DNA from: Dehalococcoidia bacterium UBA1151
GTDB lineage: Bacteria > Chloroflexota > Dehalococcoidia > Lucifugimonadales > Lucifugimonadaceae
Assembly (NCBI GenBank): GCA_002311865.1
Contig: DBZV01000132.1
Span: forward strand, 693-15,776
Direction of reading: 5' to 3'
Length of the DNA stretch: 15,084 bases
The translations under genes were made by a program, and so were the position numbers. The notes beneath the pieces were generated by a model, which saw only the letters and a program-made list of their open reading frames with translations, ran no database searches and was not told the DNA's origin. Below, one piece after another: positions 1 through 7,248 of the stretch. Each line of letters starts with the position of its first letter. Position 1 is the first letter of the stretch.

Positions 1-218
1 GTGGTCGAAGTGGTGGTGCGTGAAAACGACGGTGTCAATCTCGGTCGGCGAGATGCCGTTGCGCACCAGCTTCCATGTAGTCGCAGGCCCGCAGTCGAAC
101 AGCAGCTTTTCCCCCCGATATCAACAACGTATGCCGATCCGAAGCTGTCCGGCGTGGGCGTGGGGGTGCCGCATCCGATGATCGTGACTTTTGGGGTGGT
201 CGATTCTTTTGCGCCCAC
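1..218 (-). CDS. MBL-fold metallo-hydrolase, N-terminal part, frameshifted and cut by window edge
   Basis: The minus strand encodes the start of a metallo-beta-lactamase-fold hydrolase. From a GTG at 218, with GGAAGG about 6 nt upstream, it reads MGAKESTTPKVTIIGCGTPT and then PTPDSFGSAYVVDIGG, the first beta strands of the fold. At the C run 111-116 the frame breaks. One base over, it resumes as EKLLFDCGPATTWKLVRNG and then ISPTEIDTVVFTHHHFDH, ending at base 1 on the HxHxDH zinc motif. A seventh C in the run would restore the frame exactly. I therefore read this as one gene with a one-base deletion or a homopolymer sequencing error. Substrate cannot be judged; the family includes RNase Z-like, lactonase and phosphodiesterase enzymes. 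It diverges from the gene starting at 329, leaving about 110 bp between them. The fold is clear; whether the gene is functional is not. Confidence 0.72.
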   Translation of the reverse strand, partial: MGAKESTTPKVTIIGCGTPTPTPDSFGSAYVVDIGGKSCCSTAGLRLHGSWCATASRRPRLTPSFSRTTTST

Positions 219-328
219 TGCCGCCTTCCATAACTTTCTACTTGAGCAATAGCGGCAGTGTACAGGCGGTTCCTAACTGGATTTGCGCGCTAGACTGGCC
301 GCCTACATGTCAGGGGGAACAGACGCGG

Positions 329-613
329 ATGGCAGCGAAAGAACGAAGGTTCAATTTTCACTGGGGCAGTGGTGTTGTTGCTGAAGAGGCAAGATTTGAG
401 GGTGAGCATCACGTTCCGGCCATTCAACTGCTCAAGTACGACGAAGGCGAGGCGAAAGGCAACGTTTCTGTGCGTTTTTGCTTCTTTAACCAGCGCGGGC
501 GCTTCCAGCGGTCGCCACTCATGATGTCGGAAGGTGATCTGGATCAGATGCGAACGGCGCTGGAACAGACTCCAGAGCTTCGCGAGCTACTGAAGCGGTT
601 GATCAGCGATTAG
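329..613 (+). CDS. small conserved-looking orphan protein, 94 aa
   Basis: I do not recognise a family. The protein is 94 residues, soluble, without signal peptide, membrane segment or cysteine motif (a single Cys51). Its first half looks beta-rich (FNFHWGSGVV near 8-17, VSVRFCFFN near 46-54). The last 25 residues form a charged amphipathic helix (DLDQMRTALEQTPELRELLKRL). I chose ATG 329 because AGGGGGA lies about 10 nt upstream. An open frame reaches back to 191 but has no coding character there and overlaps the divergent hydrolase. The stop is 27 bp before the enolase-superfamily gene, and ppc follows 34 bp after that, so the three are probably co-transcribed. Nothing in the sequence ties it to either enzyme's chemistry. 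Confidence 0.7.
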   Translation: MAAKERRFNFHWGSGVVAEEARFEGEHHVPAIQLLKYDEGEAKGNVSVRFCFFNQRGRFQRSPLMMSEGDLDQMRTALEQTPELRELLKRLISD

Positions 614-640
614 AGGGATGCCGAGGATCTGGAGGCTCAC

Positions 641-1855
641 ATGAAAATCACAAAAATCGAGACGATCACCGTCGGGGAGTTCTTCCACATCTGCTGGGTG
701 CGCATCCACACGGATGCGGGACACATTGGTCTTGGCGAGACGTGGTACATCCCCAGGGCAGTTGAGGCGGTGATTCACGATGTGTACTCCCCAAATTTGA
801 TTGGCCAGGACCCGATCGACCGCGAGCGCCTCTGGGCAAAAATGTTCGGCATCGCTGAAGGCTTCGGCTACGCGGGCGCTGAGTTCCGCGCGTTGTCTGC
901 CATCGACATCGCGCTGTGGGATATCGCTGGTCAGTCGATGGGCGAGCCTATCTACAATCTGCTTGGCGGCATGAGTAGGGACAAGATCCGGATCTACAAC
1001 ACCATTGGGAGTTACGGCGAGTACCAGGACAACGAGTGGGAGCTGAAAGACCCGGCCGGGCTGGCGCAGAGCTACATCGACGAAGGCATCACAATGTTCA
1101 AGTCGTACTACTCGATGGCGATTCCACGTGACGATCAAGGTAACTTCGTGGCGGCGAAAGATATTCGGAAGGCGCTGGAGCCGCTGGAGAAGGTTCGTAA
1201 TGCTGTGGGCGATCAGATTGAGATCGCGCATGATGGCGGTGGGCAGTGGTCGCTACCCGCTGCGATACGAATCTGCCAGGCCATGGAGGAGTTCGACATC
1301 TTCTGGCAGGAGGAGATGATCCGGCCCGTGAATGTTGAGGCCCATCTGAGGCTCAAGGAGGCGACGAAGACGACGATCACTGCGGCCGAACGCCTGTTCA
1401 GCAAGTACCAGTTTCGAGAGTTCATCGAGAAGGGCGCCGCTGGGATCGTGATGCCAGACCTGATATGGACGGGCGGTATTACCGAGACGAAGAAAATTGC
1501 GACACTGGCTGAGACTTACCAGACGCCAATCACGCCGCACGATTGGACCGGGCCAGTGAATGTGTTCGCCTGCGCCCACATCTCAGTCTCCGTGCCAAAC
1601 TTGTTGATGCAGGAGACAAATCGGGCGTACTACAAAGGCTGGTATGACAAGTTTGTTGAGCCAAACATCGTGGTCAGGGATGGCTTCCTGATGCCGCCGG
1701 AAGGGCCGGGCCTTGGCACGCGGCTAAAGGCCGACGTTTTCGAACGGTCTGACGTGAAGGTGCAGACCAGCGATGAGGCGTATGAGTTCAACTGGCCCGG
1801 ATTCATCGACCCCGGCCAAACCGTTGGCAACGTCTGGACGGATGCGCCTGAGTAG
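641..1855 (+). CDS. mandelate racemase/muconate lactonizing enzyme family protein (enolase superfamily)
   Basis: A 404-residue member of the enolase superfamily, enzymes that abstract a proton alpha to a carboxylate, typically in acid-sugar dehydration or racemisation. The N-terminal capping domain covers about 1-125 (ALSAIDIALWDIAGQ at 85-98). The TIM barrel follows with Mg ligands D198 (HDGGGQW), E224 (WQEEM) and E250 (AAER), and the D273 (MPD) and H300 (TPHD) dyad. The usual KxK of the mandelate racemase subgroup is K154-S-Y156, so the second lysine base is missing and His300 is the likely base. Loop 126-140 and the C-terminal tail beyond 365 are additions. TGGAGG sits about 5 nt before the ATG. 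It lies between a small orphan gene and ppc on the same strand. Dehydratase is more likely than racemase; the substrate is unknown. Confidence 0.9.
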   Translation: MKITKIETITVGEFFHICWVRIHTDAGHIGLGETWYIPRAVEAVIHDVYSPNLIGQDPIDRERLWAKMFGIAEGFGYAGAEFRALSAIDIALWDIAGQSMGEPIYNLLGGMSRDKIRIYNTIGSYGEYQDNEWELKDPAGLAQSYIDEGITMFKSYYSMAIPRDDQGNFVAAKDIRKALEPLEKVRNAVGDQIEIAHDGGGQWSLPAAIRICQAMEEFDIFWQEEMIRPVNVEAHLRLKEATKTTITAAERLFSKYQFREFIEKGAAGIVMPDLIWTGGITETKKIATLAETYQTPITPHDWTGPVNVFACAHISVSVPNLLMQETNRAYYKGWYDKFVEPNIVVRDGFLMPPEGPGLGTRLKADVFERSDVKVQTSDEAYEFNWPGFIDPGQTVGNVWTDAPE

Positions 1856-1889
1856 CGCCGGACGGCCCTCGCCGGTTTATCATCAATGG

Positions 1890-4643
1890 ATGACAACGCA
1901 GACCGGCGGTTCTACTGGCGTCGATGATCAGGCTCTCCGGGCAGATATACGGCTACTCGGGGAGATTCTTGGGGAGACGCTGCGCGAGCAGTTTGGTGAG
2001 GATTTCTTCCAGTTAGAGGAAGAGATTCGACAGTCGACGCGTTCTCTTCGGCAGGCGCCGGATGCCGATCAGCAGCAGGCACTTTACGAGCGACTGAAGT
2101 CTGTATCGCTGTGGGAGGCGACAAGGCTGGTTCGATCGTTCACGATCTACTTCCACATCGCGAACACAGCAGAGCAGCATCACCGCGTTGGGATTCCAAC
2201 CTCTGGTGGTGAGCACGATCTTGCAGCGGTATTTGGAAGGGCACTCACATCAGGTGTCACCGGCAACGAACTGAGCGAATTTGTTGCGAGATTGGCAGTC
2301 CGGCCCGTATTCACGGCACACCCGACTGAGGCAGCTCGCAGGTCGATACTGGACAAGTTGAACGCAATTGACCGCGAGCTTTTTGCGTACTCAAAAGCTG
2401 ATGCCTCTGATCGTGAACGCCGCCGGACCAGGGCGCGGGTGGCGGAGATGATCGAAGCGATTGTGCAGACAGATGAGCTGCATCAGGAGCGGCCCGTCCC
2501 AACGGATGAGGCTCGCAATGTCATCTACTACCTGGAGCGACTTGCCCGCGGCGTGACGGTTGATGTGACCCATGAGATTTCCGAAGCGCTCAAAGAGGTG
2601 GGTGTTGATTCAATTGGAGATGCTGCCCCGCTACGATTCGGCACCTGGGTAGGTGGTGACAGGGATGGCAATCCGAACGTCACCAGCGACCTGACCCGCG
2701 AAATACTGGGTCTGCAGAACGAGCGAGCGCTGCGAATCTACCGAGACGAGGTGGCGACGCTAGCGCGTGAGTTGAGCCAGTCGACGCAGATCACGGATAT
2801 CTCTGACGAGTTGGCGAAGGCTCTTGAGCGGGAGCGCGAGGCACAGCCATCGGTTCATGGCGAGTTTTCACGCCTGAATGCCGAAGAGCCCTATCGGCTG
2901 ATGTGCGCCTATATCTACGAGCGAATTCTCAATGGCTTAGGCGTAGCCCGCGGCTGGCAGACTGCTGGCAAGCCGGTCTATCGATCAGGTCAGGACCTCA
3001 TCGCAGACTTGACGATCATGCAGCGATCGCTGATGGGGAACAGGGGCCAGAACGCGGCTCAAGGCCGGCTCCATCGTCTCATTACTACGGCCCGGATATT
3101 CGGCCTCACCCTCGCTGAGATGGATATTCGGCAAGACTCAGGCGTGACGATGGCTGCCGTTGGTGAACTGATCGATGCAGTGGACTCGTCGGATATCCCG
3201 TTTGTTGACCGACCACTCAACGAGCGAGTGGAACGGCTGGCACTTGAGTTGAGTGAACGCCGAACTCTGGGAACACCATCGCTAACACCGTCCGAGGAGA
3301 CGGAAGAGGTGCTGGCGACGATGCGGCTTGTGCGAGAGGCTCAAGATCGTCTCGGCCATGAGTCCGTCAACACGTGGATTGTTTCAATGACGCACAACGC
3401 GGCTGATCTGCTTGCAATTCTGGTGCTCGCCAAAGAGGTTGGGCTTATCGATGTGGGGTCAGACGTTTCACGCCTGAGCGTGGTGCCGCTGTTTGAGACC
3501 ATCGATGACCTCCGGATTGCTTCAGATGTGATGGAGCAGTACTGGGCCGTTCCGGAGGTTCGGCGTCTCGTGAGCCTGCGTGGGGACGTGGCAGAAGTGA
3601 TGGTTGGTTATTCAGACTCCAACAAGGATGGCGGAATTACCACATCGCAGTGGGAGCTGTATCGGGGGCAGCGGGCACTCCGATCGTGCGGTCAGCGCAA
3701 CAATATCGCGCTTCAGCTATTTCACGGCCGCGGTGGGTCGGTAGGGCGCGGTGGCGGACCAACCAGAGACGCGATTTTGGCCCAGCCTTCCGCCACGGTG
3801 GATGGTCGGATTAAGATCACGGAGCAGGGTGAGGTGATTTCAGACCACTATCCCAGCAGTCAGATGGCGAAGTCGCATCTTGAGCTGCTGGTATCGGCGG
3901 TGATAGAGGCGTCGCTGCTTCACAGCGAGCCGTACCACTCCGAGGAGACCGTCGATCGCTGGTCATCAGCGATGGACAAGATGTCGGCAACGGCGTTCGA
4001 AAAGTATCGTTCGCTGATTGAGAGAGACGGAATCGTTGATTACTTCCTCACCGCAACCCCCGTAGAAGAACTGGCGCGGATGAACATTGGCTCGCGTCCG
4101 GCACGGCGTGGGGGTGCGATTACCGGCATCGATAACCTGCGGGCGATTCCCTGGGTGTTTGGCTGGACGCAATCCCGGCAGATTGTTCCGGGCTGGTACG
4201 GCGTTGGCACTGCTCTTGCAAGTTTGAGAGCAGTGGGATATGAGTCTGCGATGGCGGATATGTACGCCAACTGGAGCTTCTTCCAGACGTTCATTGGGAA
4301 CGTAGAGATGCCGCTGGCGAAGACGGATATGGGGATCGCCCGTCGCTATGTGGACGAACTTGTTGATCCATCGCTGCACCCCATCTTCGAGGATATCCGT
4401 GCAGAGCATGATTTGACGCTTGCTGAAGTACTGCGGCTCACCGGACAGCAACAGCTGCTGGAGAGCCAGACGGTACTGCAACGAACGCTTACAGTGCGCG
4501 AGCCCTACATCGACCCGCTCAGCTACTTGCAGATAGCGCTGCTTGCGAGGCATCGTTCCGAGCCGACGCCGGATCGGTCACTCACGCGGGCACTACTGTT
4601 GAGCATCAACGGCATCGCCGCAGGCCTGAAGAACACGGGCTAG
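1890..4643 (+). CDS. ppc: phosphoenolpyruvate carboxylase
   Basis: Cytosolic enzyme that carboxylates PEP with bicarbonate to oxaloacetate, replenishing the TCA cycle. From ATG 1890 it is 917 residues, normal for bacterial PEPC. Signatures in order: FTAHPTEAARRS (141-152, catalytic His144), GGDRDGNPNVT (255-265), DIRQDS (412-417), SMTHNAADLL (499-508), VVPLFETIDDL (531-541), GYSDSNKDGG (573-582, Lys579), FHGRGGSVGRGGGP (611-624), TEQGEVI (644-650), RAIPWVFGWTQ (751-761) and the C-terminal NTG (915-917), where the Asn belongs to the aspartate effector site in the E. coli enzyme. The frame is open back to 1773, but ATG 1842 would lie inside the preceding gene. ATG 1890 follows that gene's stop by 34 bp, though its Shine-Dalgarno is weak. 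The stop overlaps that of the convergent kelch gene. Confidence 0.97.
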   Translation: MTTQTGGSTGVDDQALRADIRLLGEILGETLREQFGEDFFQLEEEIRQSTRSLRQAPDADQQQALYERLKSVSLWEATRLVRSFTIYFHIANTAEQHHRVGIPTSGGEHDLAAVFGRALTSGVTGNELSEFVARLAVRPVFTAHPTEAARRSILDKLNAIDRELFAYSKADASDRERRRTRARVAEMIEAIVQTDELHQERPVPTDEARNVIYYLERLARGVTVDVTHEISEALKEVGVDSIGDAAPLRFGTWVGGDRDGNPNVTSDLTREILGLQNERALRIYRDEVATLARELSQSTQITDISDELAKALEREREAQPSVHGEFSRLNAEEPYRLMCAYIYERILNGLGVARGWQTAGKPVYRSGQDLIADLTIMQRSLMGNRGQNAAQGRLHRLITTARIFGLTLAEMDIRQDSGVTMAAVGELIDAVDSSDIPFVDRPLNERVERLALELSERRTLGTPSLTPSEETEEVLATMRLVREAQDRLGHESVNTWIVSMTHNAADLLAILVLAKEVGLIDVGSDVSRLSVVPLFETIDDLRIASDVMEQYWAVPEVRRLVSLRGDVAEVMVGYSDSNKDGGITTSQWELYRGQRALRSCGQRNNIALQLFHGRGGSVGRGGGPTRDAILAQPSATVDGRIKITEQGEVISDHYPSSQMAKSHLELLVSAVIEASLLHSEPYHSEETVDRWSSAMDKMSATAFEKYRSLIERDGIVDYFLTATPVEELARMNIGSRPARRGGAITGIDNLRAIPWVFGWTQSRQIVPGWYGVGTALASLRAVGYESAMADMYANWSFFQTFIGNVEMPLAKTDMGIARRYVDELVDPSLHPIFEDIRAEHDLTLAEVLRLTGQQQLLESQTVLQRTLTVREPYIDPLSYLQIALLARHRSEPTPDRSLTRALLLSINGIAAGLKNTG

Positions 4644-5950
4644 TTGAGGGAGTAGATCTCAACGCTTCTGCTGGTCACCGATCCAGATCCTCTGGCTGAC
4701 GACGCACCTCCGGCCACCAGTATCCGTCCATCATCAAGCACTGTTGCGGTCCCGCCCAATCGTCGTTCTGACATTTGCGGTCCAACGGTCCAGATATCGT
4801 CTTCCGGTGAGTAGAACTCGACGCTATTGAGTGTTCGGAAGCCGCTTCGACCGCCGATGGCCATTACCCGTCCGTCTGGTAAAATGGCGATCTGGTGGCC
4901 CTGCCGAATCGCGTCCGACGCCCCGGTGGTCGTCCACTCTCCACTTTCAGGGTCGAACGTTTCTGATCTGGGATTCTGGTCCGCACCACCAGCCGACAGA
5001 ATCCGTCCGTCCAGTAATACCGCCAGCTTTGTGCTCTGTCGCCGTGAGTTGGAAGGCTCAGCAAACGCCCACTCCATCGATTCGATATCCAGCAACAGTA
5101 CCGTTTGAAGGAAGTTGTATTGCACCCCATCAGAATTGACTCCGCCAACCACCAGTAGATGGGTCTTTCCGATCATAACGGCGTCATGCAAAAACCTGCC
5201 GGGGATGCTGCTCGACTTGTCAGCTATCAGTTCAGGTCCCAGGGACCATTCGCCGGCTGCGGGATTGAATATCTCGACGGTGTTGGGTGATCCAGTTGCC
5301 TCACCCGGAATCCGCTGAAGGCCTCCGACAACCATGACGCTCCCGTTCGGAAGCAGTGTGGCCGTGTGTAATGCGCGCGGTGACGCCATGCTGCCCACCA
5401 ACTGCCATTTGCCGGTGGCGGGGTCGAAGATCTCGGCACTGTCCAGGGGCACGCCGCCGTTGTTCTCTCCGCCCGCCACAAGGACTGTGCCATCGCTGAG
5501 TAGAGTGGCGGTCGCGTTTATCCGTGCAACGCTCATGGGCGATGTCGAACTCCACTCTCCTTGGACTGCGTCCAGAATTTCGGCAGTGGGGATACCGGCG
5601 CCCGATTGATTGCCGACGAATCCTATGATTGTGCCGCCTGGAACGCGAGTCAGACCGGTGGGATGCCCCCCGCCCGCCACCAGTACACGTCCATCGTTGA
5701 GTTTCACGGCGATGTGTCCACTGCGACCGTCAGACATGGGAGGGCCGGTTTCCCATTTGCCCGGCTCCGGGGTGGGAGTTGGTATGACGATCTCCGCTTC
5801 GGCAGTTCTGGCCACCACGGTGATGACGATTTCCGGGATGACAGGCGATGGGGCTGGAGCGGGAAGTTGAGTTGCGGGTATGTGTATCGCGGGCTCAGCG
5901 CCGCATGCGATTACAAGCAATACGAATGCCGCGATGAGAACCCTACTCAT
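4640..5950 (-). CDS. kelch-repeat beta-propeller lipoprotein (copy 1)
   Basis: A 436-residue predicted lipoprotein. From ATG 5950 the signal peptide is MSRVLIAAFVLLVIAC with a VIAC lipobox and lipidated Cys16. A Pro/Thr/Ala-rich linker (about 20-65) then leads into seven kelch-like motifs of the DGRVLVAGG type, with diglycines near 93, 160, 209, 269, 321, 366 and 414, about 45-67 residues apart. Each is followed by an SAEIFDPATGKW-like strand, as in galactose-oxidase/kelch seven-bladed propellers. No catalytic motif is visible, so a surface binding role for glycans or proteins is inference. The start is well set: ATGAGTAG overlaps the stop of the upstream paralogue by 8 bp, and GGAGG lies 12 nt before it inside that gene's last codons, pointing to translational coupling. 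The frame is open back to 5995 without a signal-peptide-compatible start. Confidence 0.88.
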   Translation of the reverse strand: MSRVLIAAFVLLVIACGAEPAIHIPATQLPAPAPSPVIPEIVITVVARTAEAEIVIPTPTPEPGKWETGPPMSDGRSGHIAVKLNDGRVLVAGGGHPTGLTRVPGGTIIGFVGNQSGAGIPTAEILDAVQGEWSSTSPMSVARINATATLLSDGTVLVAGGENNGGVPLDSAEIFDPATGKWQLVGSMASPRALHTATLLPNGSVMVVGGLQRIPGEATGSPNTVEIFNPAAGEWSLGPELIADKSSSIPGRFLHDAVMIGKTHLLVVGGVNSDGVQYNFLQTVLLLDIESMEWAFAEPSNSRRQSTKLAVLLDGRILSAGGADQNPRSETFDPESGEWTTTGASDAIRQGHQIAILPDGRVMAIGGRSGFRTLNSVEFYSPEDDIWTVGPQMSERRLGGTATVLDDGRILVAGGASSARGSGSVTSRSVEIYSLN

Positions 5951-7211
5951 TCGTGGAAAATGCCTCCACGAGGTCCAGTGCACCGGAGTCACCATTGCCG
6001 CCGATGACCAGGAATCTACCGTCTTCCAGCGGCGTTACGGTCACACCGGTTCTGGCCGTGCTCATCTCAGCCGCCTCTTCCCAGGTATCGGCACCCGATC
6101 TCAAGAACTCGGCTGAAACGAGCTGATTGCGCCGGCCACTACCGGACCCGCCGAATATCAGAATTCCACCGTCAGGCAGCGCGACCGCGCTATGCCCCAG
6201 TCGAGGCGTGAGGTTCACGCCGGAGCCATCCCAAACGTCCTCCTCCGGGTCCCATACCTCAGCAAATGGCATCGGCCCCTGACCGCCCGTAACTACGACA
6301 CGACCGTCTGTCAGAAGGGTGGTTGCGTGGCCTCGACGGCCATTGAGCAACGAATCGGCGACTGTCCACTCCCCGGTCTCTGAGTCGAATATAAGCGATG
6401 AGGCGAGGTCTGGCAGTCCTCCAGATCCGAATCCAAGGCCCCCCACGATCATTACCTGCGTGTCACTCAGTAGTACCGCGCCGTGGATCGCCCGTCCTCC
6501 ATCGTTCTGGAGGAAATCGGCGGGCATTGGCTCCGCTGATTCCCAGCTGTCTGTCGCTGGATAGAAGAGTTGCACGTTGTCAGTGACCAGATCGGGATAG
6601 TCGGCGCCATCGAATCCGCCCGCGACCAAAACTCTGCCGTCTCCGAGCGTTGTCGCAGTGTGGATGTTCCGTTTAGATGCCATCGGAGCAATGAGCTTCC
6701 ACACCCCAGTGAGCGGGTCGAAAATTTCTGCCGAATCGAGATCGTTTGCATCACCACCAGAGTTTCCACCGGTAACCAACACGCGCCCATCCTGCAGTAG
6801 TGCTGCCACGCCGCCAGTGCGCGCAATGATGAGTTCCCCTGCTTCGGCCCAGGAGTCATCGGCGGGCGAATAGGTCTCGGTAGTTGCCATGATTCCATCT
6901 GGACCGAAGCCGCCGCCGACCAGGACGCGCCCGTCAACCAGCCGGACCGCGAAGTGGTCGCTGCGGGCGTGTTTCAGAGGAGAGAGAACATCCCACGACC
7001 CAAGCGGCACAGGCGTTGCCGTGGGCTCAGCCGTGGGTGTGCTGCCGGGGACTGTTGGCTCTGGCGTTGCGGTGGGAACTACGATTACCGGGACGACCGG
7101 AGAGGGCAGCGGTGATGGCATGACGGTCTGGACCACCTCAACGGATGGCTCGCCGCCGCATGCGACCACCAGTAGCGCGATGGCTATCGATAGCCCTCGA
7201 ATTACATTCAC
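5943..7211 (-). CDS. kelch-repeat beta-propeller lipoprotein (copy 2)
   Basis: Paralogue of the gene just downstream, same architecture. From GTG 7211 it is 422 residues. A short signal MNVIRGLSIAIALLVVAC ends in lipobox VVAC with lipidated Cys18. The linker (about 20-70) is rich in TPEPT/TPTAEP, and seven kelch motifs have diglycines near 99, 148, 198, 257, 309, 354 and 404. The start is not certain: no strong Shine-Dalgarno precedes GTG 7211. ATG 7271 and TTG 7307 are in frame but overlap the preceding dehydratase-like gene and would give an unusually long n-region. GTG 7211 gives a leader that matches the paralogue. It follows the dehydratase gene by 37 bp and is coupled to the second kelch gene by an 8-bp overlap. 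Both propellers are expected outside the cytoplasmic membrane; the ligand is unknown. Confidence 0.86.
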   Translation of the reverse strand: MNVIRGLSIAIALLVVACGGEPSVEVVQTVMPSPLPSPVVPVIVVPTATPEPTVPGSTPTAEPTATPVPLGSWDVLSPLKHARSDHFAVRLVDGRVLVGGGFGPDGIMATTETYSPADDSWAEAGELIIARTGGVAALLQDGRVLVTGGNSGGDANDLDSAEIFDPLTGVWKLIAPMASKRNIHTATTLGDGRVLVAGGFDGADYPDLVTDNVQLFYPATDSWESAEPMPADFLQNDGGRAIHGAVLLSDTQVMIVGGLGFGSGGLPDLASSLIFDSETGEWTVADSLLNGRRGHATTLLTDGRVVVTGGQGPMPFAEVWDPEEDVWDGSGVNLTPRLGHSAVALPDGGILIFGGSGSGRRNQLVSAEFLRSGADTWEEAAEMSTARTGVTVTPLEDGRFLVIGGNGDSGALDLVEAFSTNE

Positions 7212-7248
7212 AGTCGATGATGCTACACCCGTGTGCGGTCTCTTCGGA

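Noticed and set aside
1..252. Plus-strand open frame of 83 codons
   Set aside because: It is the antisense of the MBL-fold hydrolase, which reads far better on the minus strand with a conserved zinc motif.
587..1231. Minus-strand open frame of 214 codons inside the enolase-superfamily gene
   Set aside because: No family features; it mirrors a clearly coding sense gene with intact metal ligands and is explained by codon bias.
3966..4553. 195-codon minus-strand frame in the 3' part of ppc
   Set aside because: Antisense shadow of conserved PEPC sequence; no recognisable domain.
5561..6007. Plus-strand frames across the kelch genes
   Set aside because: Antisense of repetitive beta-propeller codons; low-complexity translation without conserved motifs.
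4640..7211. Regular repeats as a possible CRISPR array
   Set aside because: Repeats are imperfect, spaced 135-200 bp and fully explained by the coding periodicity of kelch motifs.
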